Of a stretch of 64,000 nucleotides of DNA, positions 1-9,683 are shown one piece after another. The position numbers and the translations under genes were made by a program. The DNA lies in assembly GCA_002684855.1 (NCBI GenBank), contig NYWD01000069.1:23729-87728 (forward strand), in the 5' to 3' direction. The notes beneath the pieces are model-generated. The model saw only the letters and a program-made list of their open reading frames with translations. It searched no databases and was not told the origin of the DNA. Numbering within the stretch: position 1 is the stretch's first letter; every line of letters starts with the position of its first letter. The DNA is from Planctomycetaceae bacterium. GTDB taxonomy: Bacteria > Planctomycetota > Phycisphaerae > Phycisphaerales > SM1A02.

Positions 1-1
1 C

Positions 2-2185
2 CTGCTCGCGCTTCTGATGTTCCTGTCCGTCGGCGATCCCGCCTCGGCCGGAACCTCCGTCTCCGACCGGACGGCGGACCGGCACGTCGCCGACGCTCGA
101 AAGCGGACGCTCGCCGCGTGTCGTGAACGAGGCATCGAGCTGCCGCCGGACTTCATCGCGTGGATCGACGGGGATCCGACGCTCAAGGCGTCGGTCTACG
201 GTTGTCGCGCGGATCCGCTTCCCGTGCTGCTGGCCCTCCGATCCCTGGAGATCGACCTGGGGAAGTCGGTCGTCCGGGACGAGTACACCCAGCTCGCGGT
301 CGCTTTCGCGATGGCGGGTTCCTATGCGTCCTCCGACCGAAAGGCATCGGGGTGGAACGACGGCGACACCGGGACCCCCGGCGACGATCTTCCCGACGTC
401 ACCCCGCGTCCGGCGCTCGTGCTCGAATGCCCGGGTGACCCCCGGATCCCGGTGGACACCGCGGATCCCGGGCGAGACCTCGACGTCTTCGATCATGTGA
501 TCAACTTCCTCGAGGATCACCCTCCGATCGAGGTGGAGGTCGAGGTCAGGGAACTGCCCCCGCTCGAGTACGACGATCGCGGCGTCGCGAAGCCGCGCGG
601 CAAGCCGGTCAAGGTCCGCCGCACGGTCGAGCGAGGGCTCGTCGGGGCCGACGTCATCGCCTCGGCCGCGCTGCAGGCGGAGTTCAACGCCTACCTCGCG
701 GCCAGGGGGCATCCGGAAGTCGTTCTCGAATGCGGCGACCGGGTCGTCCATCGGGGGTCGACCGCCGCGGTCCGCGACAAGGCGCTTCGAGCCTCGATCA
801 AGGCGGCCCACGATCTCTTCCACGATGCCTATCGGGCGAAGGGCCGCATGCCGCGGCAACGGGACGCGGCCCCGACCCCGAGCGAATCGATGGCGTGGTT
901 CATCCGGAATCATCGGCACGATTTCTCGGGCACGGACCGGGTCTGGCCGCGATTCCCGATCGACGCACCGTGGCCGGTCCTGATGATGCTCGCCGCGGAC
1001 GACCAGCCGCTCCGGGAGCGGGAGGACATCTGGATCAAGTACCGGGACGACGGGGAGTTCAGGACCTACGGCGAGTACATCGGCGGGATCGCCCAGCAGT
1101 TCGACATGCAGTCGGCCCGGCGGGTCGCGCCGTTCCCCTTCAGCTACGGTTCGATCCAGATGATGTGGAAGGACGGGGGCGTCTGCGGCACCATGGGGAA
1201 CATCGGCGCCCGGACCCATCGGATCTGCGGGGTTCCGGCGTCCACCGCGGGCCAGCCCGGTCACTGCGCCATCGTCTTCATGGAGCAGGATCCGGAGACG
1301 GGTCGTTTTCGGTGTCGTGGCGGGCAGTACGCGACCGGAGGCGACGAGGTCACCACCGTGCACGCCGGATGGAACTACGACGATGTCGGCGGCCGGCGTC
1401 CGATGGTGTTCCACCAGTCGGTCGCGTGGGGGGTGAATCACGATCCCGAGGCGTTCGTCGAGGCGATGGTGCTTCGGCGCGCGTGGGACGCGCTCGATGA
1501 GGTGGAACGATCCCGTCAGTGCGTCCGCTGGATCCGGAAGGCGATGGGGCTGAACCCTTTCGCGCTGCCCTTGATCGACGGGATCATCGCGGCCGCACCG
1601 GACGCCACGACCGCGATCGAGATCCTCGACGAGTTCGATTCGGCCTTTGCACCGCACGCCGCCGAGGAATTCGACCTCTATCGCCGAACGGTCCGGGATC
1701 TCGCTCACGAACGGATCCTCGCGCTTCCCGCCCCGTCGACCAGGCGGGCGAACGAACGACTCCTCGAGGAGCTCGATCGCCAGGGATGCGAGAACGCGAG
1801 GCTGCTGGCCCGTTGCTGGAAGGATCTGGGCGGCGAGGTCTTCCTCGAGGAATGCCGGGCCGCCTCCCTCGAGTACCTCGACTCCCCGGCGAGGACGAAG
1901 ATCAAGCGGGCGTCCCAGCGCTTCGCGGGCACGGTCCGGGCGTGGGGACGGTCGGTGAAGTCGGGCCGTCAGCGGAAGGCATGGGCGCAGTCGCTGCTCG
2001 GGGTCTTCGCGGGTCGGGAGCTGCTGGTCGTCGGCCGCAGGACGTCGGTCGATCCGGCCTTCGCGGTGCTGTGCGGATTCGCAGGGCGGCCGGTGCCGAC
2101 CGTCGCGGAGCTCGAAGCGGCGCCCGCATCCGGCTCCGTCTCGAGGTCGGACCACCGCCCGAGTCGTTTCGCGATGGTGGATTGA
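2..2185 (+). CDS. Secreted transglutaminase-like / hypothetical protein, 5'-truncated by window edge
   Basis: ORF listed from ATG at 17, but the frame stays open to the window edge and reads LLALLMFLSVGDPASAG, part of a signal peptide whose start lies upstream. Central GGVCGTMGNIGARTHRICGVPASTAGQPGHCAIV resembles a Cys/His transglutaminase-type core. Confidence 0.55.
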   Translation: MLALLMFLSVGDPASAGTSVSDRTADRHVADARKRTLAACRERGIELPPDFIAWIDGDPTLKASVYGCRADPLPVLLALRSLEIDLGKSVVRDEYTQLAVAFAMAGSYASSDRKASGWNDGDTGTPGDDLPDVTPRPALVLECPGDPRIPVDTADPGRDLDVFDHVINFLEDHPPIEVEVEVRELPPLEYDDRGVAKPRGKPVKVRRTVERGLVGADVIASAALQAEFNAYLAARGHPEVVLECGDRVVHRGSTAAVRDKALRASIKAAHDLFHDAYRAKGRMPRQRDAAPTPSESMAWFIRNHRHDFSGTDRVWPRFPIDAPWPVLMMLAADDQPLREREDIWIKYRDDGEFRTYGEYIGGIAQQFDMQSARRVAPFPFSYGSIQMMWKDGGVCGTMGNIGARTHRICGVPASTAGQPGHCAIVFMEQDPETGRFRCRGGQYATGGDEVTTVHAGWNYDDVGGRRPMVFHQSVAWGVNHDPEAFVEAMVLRRAWDALDEVERSRQCVRWIRKAMGLNPFALPLIDGIIAAAPDATTAIEILDEFDSAFAPHAAEEFDLYRRTVRDLAHERILALPAPSTRRANERLLEELDRQGCENARLLARCWKDLGGEVFLEECRAASLEYLDSPARTKIKRASQRFAGTVRAWGRSVKSGRQRKAWAQSLLGVFAGRELLVVGRRTSVDPAFAVLCGFAGRPVPTVAELEAAPASGSVSRSDHRPSRFAMVD

Positions 2186-2382
2186 ATCCGACCGCGCGGG
2201 GCTCCGTCCGCCGGGTCAGTCAGGAGTGCGTTCGCTCGGGCGTCGCCTGATCGACGCGGCGTTCTCCCCGACGCTCGAGGGTCGCTCGGCGATCGGTCTG
2301 ATCCGCGGTCTCTCGTACCGGGGCGGGGAAGGCGACGGGCCGATGGACGAGTCCAGGGCGTCGGCCGGGCGCGAAGTCACGG

Positions 2383-3054
2383 TCAGAGACCCTGGCGGGC
2401 GGCGCCGGTGTAGATCCAGACGCCCAGTCCCAGCGTGAACGCAAGGTCGCCGTACAAGGCGTGCTCGATGTCCGCGAGAAGCCCGCTTCGCCTTCGCAGC
2501 AGGGTCGCCGTGAAGATGATGCCGCCGATCACGGTGATCAACACGGGTTCCCACCGATGCATGACGACGTGGGCGAATCCGAAGGTCGCGCCCGCGATCA
2601 ACCACATGCGGATCCCGTCCCCGAAGAGGGGTCGATAGCGATGGCAGACGAAGGTCCGGAACACGATGCCCTGCGGGATCACCGAGAAGACGGGATAGAG
2701 GATGAGGATCGCCGCCCACGTCCCGGTGCGTTCGCGGGGAAGGCGGAGGAACCACTCGGGTTCCATGAGCCACGCGAAAACCGCGAGCATCGGGGCGAAC
2801 AGGAGAAACCGGCCCAGCACGCCCGCGAGACCGGGCCGGACGCCGGCGGCGCCCCACAGCGTCCGGCGGTCGAGGGTCGCGTCGCGTTTCAAGAGGATCA
2901 GGCAGGTGACCGCCGCCGCCCAGAGCACCGGGATCGGCGGCAGGTAGTTCGAAGGGACCGCCGCGACGAACACCGGTACCAACCAGAAGAATCCGATGAA
3001 CTCCAGCCAGCGGCGCAGGCCCACGTCGGATCGTGATGTTCCGGTCTCGCGCAT
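2383..3054 (-). CDS. CPBP-like intramembrane protease family membrane protein
   Basis: Multiple hydrophobic segments with RTFVCHRYRPLF and FGFAHVVMHRWEP motifs; start taken at MRETGTSRSD rather than the longer ORF start that overlaps the deaminase. Confidence 0.6.
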   Translation of the reverse strand: MRETGTSRSDVGLRRWLEFIGFFWLVPVFVAAVPSNYLPPIPVLWAAAVTCLILLKRDATLDRRTLWGAAGVRPGLAGVLGRFLLFAPMLAVFAWLMEPEWFLRLPRERTGTWAAILILYPVFSVIPQGIVFRTFVCHRYRPLFGDGIRMWLIAGATFGFAHVVMHRWEPVLITVIGGIIFTATLLRRRSGLLADIEHALYGDLAFTLGLGVWIYTGAARQGL

Positions 3055-3058
3055 TCGG

Positions 3059-3538
3059 TCAGTACCGGATTCGATCGGGCATCGCCTGGTACGCCCGCCA
3101 GACCTCGAGCATGTCCGCCCGACCGAGTTCGGTCGAGGGGAGCGGCCGGGCGTCCCCGGGCAGGGCGAGCGCGTCGTTGATGTGCCCGTCGTCGAAACCG
3201 CCGTATTCGAAGGCGTCGCCGTGGTTGGAGGCGAAACGGATCGCCTTGACCCGGGCCCACCAGCAGGCGGCGTAGCACATCGGACAGGGTTCGCCGGTGG
3301 TGTAGACCACGCAGTCCTCGAGCACGTGGGTTCCGAGGGTCCGGGCGGCCGACCGGATCGCGACCATCTCGGCGTGGGCCGTGGGGTCGCCCTCCGCCAG
3401 CACCTGGTTCGCCCCCTCCGCGACGATCCTCCCGTCACGGACGATCACGCATCCGAACGGGCCGCCGGCCTTCGCTTCCAGGGCGTTGTGGCGGGCGATC
3501 TCGATCGCTCTTCGCATGAAGACGGATTCGTCGGTCAT
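3059..3538 (-). CDS. Nucleoside (guanine/cytidine-type) deaminase
   Basis: Zinc motifs TAHAEM and PCPMCYAACWWA in a 159-aa protein. Confidence 0.85.
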   Translation of the reverse strand: MTDESVFMRRAIEIARHNALEAKAGGPFGCVIVRDGRIVAEGANQVLAEGDPTAHAEMVAIRSAARTLGTHVLEDCVVYTTGEPCPMCYAACWWARVKAIRFASNHGDAFEYGGFDDGHINDALALPGDARPLPSTELGRADMLEVWRAYQAMPDRIRY

Positions 3539-3557
3539 CTTGGTTTCCGCGGCGTGT

Positions 3558-5156
3558 TCAATCGGACTTCTCGGGAATCTCCACCAGCGTGTAGTACGCG
3601 ACGGGATGGAGAAGGGTATCTCCGGCCTCGTCGCGGACCCCGTCCAGGCGCAGCTCGTGGACGTAGCCGGCCCGGAGCGGATCGCAGGTCAGGTCCACGG
3701 TCAGGTTGTCGCCCGAGATCTGGGCGAGCTTCACGACGACCGGCGCCGTGTCGACCTCGGGGCTGCCGTAGGGCGAGTGCAGCAGGTAGGTGTAGCTCGT
3801 CATCGAGTAGTTCGACGGTTCGCTCGCGGTCGCGGGATCCGCGGCCCGGGTGAACGTCAGGCGGAAACCCTTCGGCGTCGCCTCCATCCGCTGCACTTCG
3901 AACGGCACCTCGCCCGTCCATTCGAGTCGCTGCATGCCGTAGGGTCGGGTCCCCTTCGATCCCCATCCGCGGTTGGTCATGCCCGCGACGAGCGATCCCC
4001 CCTCGCCCATCTCCACGCGGATGATCCCGCACTCGAATCCGCTTCGGAAGGGGAACACCGCGCCCTGCACGTGTCCGTTCACCTCCTCGGTGAAGATCCG
4101 GTAGACGGCGGCGTGGTGCTGGTCCCCCATGAACGCCTGTCCCTTGAAGAAGGGGCCGAGGGCGCCGTCGACGTCCCAGACGACCTCGCCCGGACTCTGG
4201 CCGCACTTGTTGTAGGGGAACCAGACCACCGGCATCTTGAAGCCCGGAATGCGATCCGCCGCTTCGGGCATCGGGATGCCGTCGGGGATTTCGCCGGGGA
4301 AATCCACCAGCGACTCGGGACGCTTCGTGCTCGCGATGCCCCATGGATGGCCGTGGAAATCACCTCGCTCGATGATCGACATCTTGCTCGCGCCGCACCA
4401 CTCCCCCTGGTTGTCGGTGTAGTACAGGTTCCCGTCCGGCCCCATCTCGACGCCGCACGGCGAACGAAGGCCCGCGGCCTCCGCGTGCATCGCCCCGTCC
4501 TCGTCCACCCGGATGGCCCAGCCGCGCCAGTCCTTCTTTCCGAACGGTTCGCTGCCGAACGGTCGGTTGAGGGTGAGCCAGAGATCACCGTCCGCATCGA
4601 AGACGGGTCCGAAGGTGTATTCGTGGTAGTTGCCGCTGATCGCCCAGTCGTCGCACACCGTCTCGACCCGGTCGACCCGCCAGTCCCCGTCGAGGTCGAC
4701 CATGCGGGAGACCTCGCCACGCTGCGCGACGTGGACCGGTCCGTTCCAGGACCGGCCTTCCGCGATGGCGGCACGACGTTCGACGTCGAGGTCGGGATGG
4801 ACCGCGAGTCCGAGGGGTTCCTGCAGGCCGTCCGCGTACCTGATGAAACGAATCCGGTGCGGGTCGTCGGCGGTCGCCTCGTCCTCGGGGGTTCCCGCGA
4901 GCACCGAGACGCTGGGGGAGGATTCGTAGGCGTTCTCCACGATCCAGACGTCGCCGCGACGGGTCGCGGTCATGATCCGACCACCACCGAGCGGGAGGAT
5001 CGCGCCGACCTCGTGGGTCACGCCCTCCGGTTCCGGGACGTCCACCAGGCGCCAGTACGTCGACTCGTCCGCCGCCGTGACGGTGCCGAAGGCGAGGGTC
5101 GCGAGACCGATCACGCAGGCCGTTCGAATCGAACCGGACGCTCCGAGGTTGTTCAT
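3558..5156 (-). CDS. Secreted beta-propeller dehydrogenase-like protein (PQQ/sorbosone-dehydrogenase-like)
   Basis: Signal peptide MNNLGASGSIRTACVIGLATLAFGTVTAADE; repeated propeller segments (PCGVEMGPDGNLYYTDNQGEW, GPVFDADGDLWLTLNR). Start chosen inside the long ORF. Confidence 0.65.
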   Translation of the reverse strand: MNNLGASGSIRTACVIGLATLAFGTVTAADESTYWRLVDVPEPEGVTHEVGAILPLGGGRIMTATRRGDVWIVENAYESSPSVSVLAGTPEDEATADDPHRIRFIRYADGLQEPLGLAVHPDLDVERRAAIAEGRSWNGPVHVAQRGEVSRMVDLDGDWRVDRVETVCDDWAISGNYHEYTFGPVFDADGDLWLTLNRPFGSEPFGKKDWRGWAIRVDEDGAMHAEAAGLRSPCGVEMGPDGNLYYTDNQGEWCGASKMSIIERGDFHGHPWGIASTKRPESLVDFPGEIPDGIPMPEAADRIPGFKMPVVWFPYNKCGQSPGEVVWDVDGALGPFFKGQAFMGDQHHAAVYRIFTEEVNGHVQGAVFPFRSGFECGIIRVEMGEGGSLVAGMTNRGWGSKGTRPYGMQRLEWTGEVPFEVQRMEATPKGFRLTFTRAADPATASEPSNYSMTSYTYLLHSPYGSPEVDTAPVVVKLAQISGDNLTVDLTCDPLRAGYVHELRLDGVRDEAGDTLLHPVAYYTLVEIPEKSD

Positions 5157-5176
5157 GGTTCTGCCTTCCGGGTGAT

Positions 5177-7996
5177 TCACCAGGCGAGCTCCACTTCGAA
5201 GGCGCCTTCGAAGTCCACGTCCTCCCGCCCGACCATCCTCAGCGGGACCTTGATGATCAGTTCCATCATGCCGCCCGGATCCTCGCGGACGAACGAATCG
5301 CCGCCCGACACCCGCACGGTGCGTTCGCCGTCGATCCTCCAGATCCGGTTCCGACCCTCGCCGGCGGCGAGTTCGATGGAGGTCGCGATCGCGGCCCGCA
5401 TGTAGAGGTCGCCTCGTCCGGCGTCGCTTCCCACGGTGAACCGCCGGACGAGGGTGGTCCCACCCTCGGCGATCCTCGGCAACGGACGTTCGGTGATCCG
5501 GACCCCGTCGAGTTCGCTGTTGAAGGCGGGTCGCCGGTCGGCGTCGCGCGTGATCCCCGCGAACCGCCATGCCCCGTTCCGGACGCCGGCGGCGTCCCTC
5601 GCGTTCGCGGCCGGCCACGGTGCGTCCCGCGTCTCGAGCATCGCGATCGCGGGTCCGTCCGGCATCTGGAGCACCGAACGGCCCTCGGGCGCCTCGAGCT
5701 GGCCGGCCCGGCCCCGCCACGTCCCTTCCGCATCCATGAACGCCCCGCGCCAGGCCTTCGCGAGCCTGGCGTGCTCCGCGTCCCACGCGAAGTGGAGGTT
5801 CTCGGGCAGCCCGACCGCGATGGTCCGCGGGCTCACGTCCCGCATGAAGGTGCCGAAGAGGATCGGTTCGTCGATCGGGATCAAGGCGTACTCGCCGGCA
5901 TCGGGCACCACGCCCCGGGGAAGCGGCATCGACTCGCCCAGGGAGAGGTACGAGCGGATCGCGTCGACCTGCTTCACGGGATCGCCGCCCAGGATGTCCG
6001 GGAGGATCCGTTCCTTTCCGCCGTCGCCCCAGGATGCGGTCATCCGGGTGCCGGGATTCGATCGCTGCGGATCGAGGAGGTGCTTTCGAAACCAACCCGG
6101 TCGGATCCGCGCGTGCATCGTCGCGAGATCCACCGCGGGCACCCCGAGGGAGGGATGACCGGCGACGTCGTGGCACTGGACGCAGGAGACCCCGTCGGTT
6201 CCGACGAGGGCGTGGCCCGCGGCGACCAGCGCCGCGTCGAACCGGGGTTCCCGGGCATCGGCGCCGAGCGCGTCCGCCGCCGCGAGATTCGCGACGAGAT
6301 CGTCGGTCTGCGGCCGGCCGAAGATCGGCATCCGGGTCGTCATGTACGGACGGACCTTGGTGCCGTCGGCGAGGGTGGATCGCAGCGCATCCAGTCGGAG
6401 CTTGTTCCCCACCCCGTCGAGGGGCGGGGGGATCCGTCCCTCGTCGCCCATCTCCGCCTCCTCGTTCGAGACGAACCGGGTCTTCGCCTCGGTGGAAGGA
6501 CCCCCGACGCCGGGGCGTTCGTGACAGGCGATGCAGTCGAGTCGGACCATGGCGTGGTCGACCGCGATCTCGGCGGGAAGCGGTTCGAGGAGCGCCGCGG
6601 CGTTCGACACGAAGGCGTCGAGCAGCGCGAGTTCCTCGAGTTCGAAGCCGTAGTCCGGCGCGTTGGGGGGGACGTCCGGCGAAAGGCAGCCCCGACCGGC
6701 GACCAGCGACGCGAGCGGCGGCGTCCGTGCGAGTCCGCCGATCCGCGGGAGCTCGGGGACGTGACAGGCGCTGCAGCCGGTCTCGGCGAAGCGTTCCGCC
6801 CCGCGTCGAGCGAGTTCCGAGTCCGGTTCGAACTCCGGCCATCCCGCGTCGAGCACCACGGTGTCGCTGAAGAACGCCTCGGCGGGCACCGGCTGTCGAG
6901 GAACGCCCGGGCCGCTCCACGAAAGGGAGAGCTCCTCGCCGCCCGATGCCTCGAACATCCCGATGTCGATCGAATGCCGTCCGGCCTCGAGTTCGACCGA
7001 TCCACGCTCGACCACCGCGCCGTGGATGCCGGGATTCGCGACGACCGTCCGGCCGTCGATCTTCAATCCGGAACCGTCGTCGGAGGTCAGGTAGAAGTTC
7101 CATCGGCCCGAGGTCGGAATCTCGATTTCGCCGGAGAGATGCAGTCCGTAGTTGTCGCGACCCCGATAGGGGCCGACGCTCGGGACCGGGACGCGGACCG
7201 GCGCCGCGTCGCCGCCGACGGCGTCGATCGGGCCGACGCCGTCGAATTCGCCCTCGAAGAACTCGAGTCGCAGGCCCGGCCTCGACGCGGTCGTCCTCGT
7301 CATGCCCCCGCCGGACAGGAGGAACGCGGCGATCGACCGGCTCTCGTCATCGTCGAGCGACAACGACGGCATGCGTCCCCCGGGATGGACGGCGAGCGGA
7401 TCGGCCAGGAAACGCGCAAGCGTCTCGAACGCCCACTCGCTCGTGAGGTCGTCGAACCCGACCCCCTCGCGCGGATCCGCGCCGTGACACGCCGTGCACC
7501 CGACCGACTTCCAGAGGTGCTCGCCCCGGGTGATCCGCGCCGTGGAGATCTCCATCCGCGTTTCATCGACGGGGATCGGTCCGCCCTGTTCCACGAGAAA
7601 GTGGACGAGCTCCTCCACCGCCACGGCGCGCTCCGCCTCGTCCAGTCCGTGAAGAAGGTCCGGCATTCGGAGGCCGGACTCCGCACCGTGCCCTCGAACC
7701 CGGGTCCGGATGGCGGCGGGTGAGAGTCGCGCGCCCCCCCCGCCGTCGCCGAGGATGCGTGGCGCGGTCGCGATGCCGAGCCGTCGGTCGACGTCGGGCT
7801 GCGCCTCGTGGCATGCCGTGCAGGACGCGTCCGCGACGAGATTCTCGGCGGGCCGAGATCTCCATCCGACCGTCGCCGTGTCGACGCCTCCATCGGGATC
7901 CTCGCAGCCGACGGACGCGAGCGGGATCGCGAGGCCGATCGCGATCGCGGAGATCGAGACGGAGGATCCGCCACCGGTCTTGCTTCGGATCTTCAC
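5177..7996 (-). CDS. Multi-haem c-type cytochrome with PA14 domain (planctomycete type)
   Basis: Five CxxCH motifs (CTACH x2, CSACH, CIACH, CVQCH); PA14-like segment WNFYLTSDDGSGLKIDGRTVV; GTG start behind a GGGAG-type RBS. Confidence 0.75.
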   Translation of the reverse strand: MKIRSKTGGGSSVSISAIAIGLAIPLASVGCEDPDGGVDTATVGWRSRPAENLVADASCTACHEAQPDVDRRLGIATAPRILGDGGGGARLSPAAIRTRVRGHGAESGLRMPDLLHGLDEAERAVAVEELVHFLVEQGGPIPVDETRMEISTARITRGEHLWKSVGCTACHGADPREGVGFDDLTSEWAFETLARFLADPLAVHPGGRMPSLSLDDDESRSIAAFLLSGGGMTRTTASRPGLRLEFFEGEFDGVGPIDAVGGDAAPVRVPVPSVGPYRGRDNYGLHLSGEIEIPTSGRWNFYLTSDDGSGLKIDGRTVVANPGIHGAVVERGSVELEAGRHSIDIGMFEASGGEELSLSWSGPGVPRQPVPAEAFFSDTVVLDAGWPEFEPDSELARRGAERFAETGCSACHVPELPRIGGLARTPPLASLVAGRGCLSPDVPPNAPDYGFELEELALLDAFVSNAAALLEPLPAEIAVDHAMVRLDCIACHERPGVGGPSTEAKTRFVSNEEAEMGDEGRIPPPLDGVGNKLRLDALRSTLADGTKVRPYMTTRMPIFGRPQTDDLVANLAAADALGADAREPRFDAALVAAGHALVGTDGVSCVQCHDVAGHPSLGVPAVDLATMHARIRPGWFRKHLLDPQRSNPGTRMTASWGDGGKERILPDILGGDPVKQVDAIRSYLSLGESMPLPRGVVPDAGEYALIPIDEPILFGTFMRDVSPRTIAVGLPENLHFAWDAEHARLAKAWRGAFMDAEGTWRGRAGQLEAPEGRSVLQMPDGPAIAMLETRDAPWPAANARDAAGVRNGAWRFAGITRDADRRPAFNSELDGVRITERPLPRIAEGGTTLVRRFTVGSDAGRGDLYMRAAIATSIELAAGEGRNRIWRIDGERTVRVSGGDSFVREDPGGMMELIIKVPLRMVGREDVDFEGAFEVELAW

Positions 7997-8147
7997 GATG
8001 ATCTCCCGAGGAGAGGAACGCACAACTCCGGATGGTAACGGTGGGCTCGCGAGGGACCTCGCATGTTTTGGGTGAAAGCCGCGGGTAACCAGTTGATTTG
8101 CACGCGGATGCGCCCCGCACCAGTCATGAGGCGAGTACCGTGCGGGC

Positions 8148-9683
8148 ATGACGTCCGCGGTCGCACGAAAAATCGAAGATCGAGGTCCCGGACCGACCGG
8201 CCGAATCGAATCGAGCCCGTGGCGACGCATGGGCCTGGCGTCCACCATCCTGCTCGGGCTCCTTCCGGGTTGCATGGTGGGGCCCGATCCGACGCCTCCG
8301 GCGGTCGTGGTCGCCGATGCCTGGCACGAGGACCTCGTGGAGGGACTGAGTCGCGCCGAGGTCGACCCCGGTGCCTGGTGGCGGGCGTTCGACGATCCCA
8401 TCCTCGTCGATCTGGTGGCGACCGCCGAACGAAACAACTTCGACCTCCGGACCGCCGCCAGTCGGATCCGGGAGGCCAGATCCCTCTACGGCATCGCGGC
8501 GGCCGACCTTTATCCCGAGATCAACGCGAACGGCGAAGCGGAGTTCCTCGACGGCAACCAGGCCAACAGTTCGGGCCTGCCGGTCTCGGACCAGAACTTC
8601 TACAGCCTCGACCTCGACTTCGGCTGGGAGATCGATCTCTGGGGCAAGGTCCGCCGCGGCATGCAGGCGGCGGAGTTCGATCTCCAGGCGCAGATCGAGG
8701 ACGCCCGCGACATCCTGGTCACCATTCGCGCCGAAGTCGCGCGAAGCTACATCGAGGCACGATCGCTCCAGGGCCAGGTCGAGGCGCTGCGGCGGATCGT
8801 CGCGGCCCAGGCCGAGACCGTGACACTGGCGAAGGCGCAGTTCCGCCAGGGCGTGGTGACCGAATTCTCGCTCCTCCAGGCCCAGGCCCAGTTGCAGGCG
8901 TTCGAGGCGAAGGTGCCGTCGCTCGAGTACGAGCTCGCGGCGGCGGTCAACCGGCTCTCCGTCCTGATCGCCGAGCCCGGAGGCCCGCTTCAGGATCGCC
9001 TCGCGTCGACCGCGGGGGAACTGGGCGTCCCCGATCCCCCGAAGGAGATCGCGGTCGGCATTCCCGCGGACGTCATCCGGCGCCGGCCCGACATCCGGGC
9101 CGCGGAGCGACAGGTCGGCGCCGCGGCCGCGAACATCGGGGTCGCGGAAGCGGCGCTGTACCCCTCGCTTCGTCTCAGCGGTCAGGGCGGATACAGCAGC
9201 ACGCAGTTCGATCGCCTCGTGAATCCCTCCAATCTCGGGGGACTGCTCGCGATCGAGGTGTCCTGGCCCATCTTCACGGCAGGCCGGCTCCGATCGGTCG
9301 TCGACGTGCGCAACGAGCAGGCCTACCAGGCGCTCATGTCCTACGAGGCGACGGTGGTCGGGGCGATCGCCGACGTCGAGACGGCGCTCGTCGCCTACGG
9401 CTCGAGTCTCCGGGAGCAGACGCGTCTCCGGCAGGTGGTCGACACCTACGATCGCGCCGCGACGCTCGCGACGTCCCGGCTGGAGCAGGGCGTCGACGAC
9501 CTTGAATCGCTGCTGGATCTCGAACGGGAGCTGCTCGCCGCGGTGCAGGACCTGGCCGTCGTCGACGGCCAGGTCGCGGCGAACGCGGTGGGCATCTACA
9601 AGGCCCTCGGTGGATCTTGGAAAATCGAGGAGAACACGATCGACGCGACCGCGACGGCCGTGATGATGGAGGACGGGCGATGA
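8148..9683 (+). CDS. Efflux RND outer membrane factor, NodT/OprM family lipoprotein
   Basis: Lipobox LLPGC; PxxWWRAFDDP, RRRPDIRAAERQVGAAAANIGVAEAALYPSL motifs. True start could be the ATG at 8229. Confidence 0.9.
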   Translation: MTSAVARKIEDRGPGPTGRIESSPWRRMGLASTILLGLLPGCMVGPDPTPPAVVVADAWHEDLVEGLSRAEVDPGAWWRAFDDPILVDLVATAERNNFDLRTAASRIREARSLYGIAAADLYPEINANGEAEFLDGNQANSSGLPVSDQNFYSLDLDFGWEIDLWGKVRRGMQAAEFDLQAQIEDARDILVTIRAEVARSYIEARSLQGQVEALRRIVAAQAETVTLAKAQFRQGVVTEFSLLQAQAQLQAFEAKVPSLEYELAAAVNRLSVLIAEPGGPLQDRLASTAGELGVPDPPKEIAVGIPADVIRRRPDIRAAERQVGAAAANIGVAEAALYPSLRLSGQGGYSSTQFDRLVNPSNLGGLLAIEVSWPIFTAGRLRSVVDVRNEQAYQALMSYEATVVGAIADVETALVAYGSSLREQTRLRQVVDTYDRAATLATSRLEQGVDDLESLLDLERELLAAVQDLAVVDGQVAANAVGIYKALGGSWKIEENTIDATATAVMMEDGR

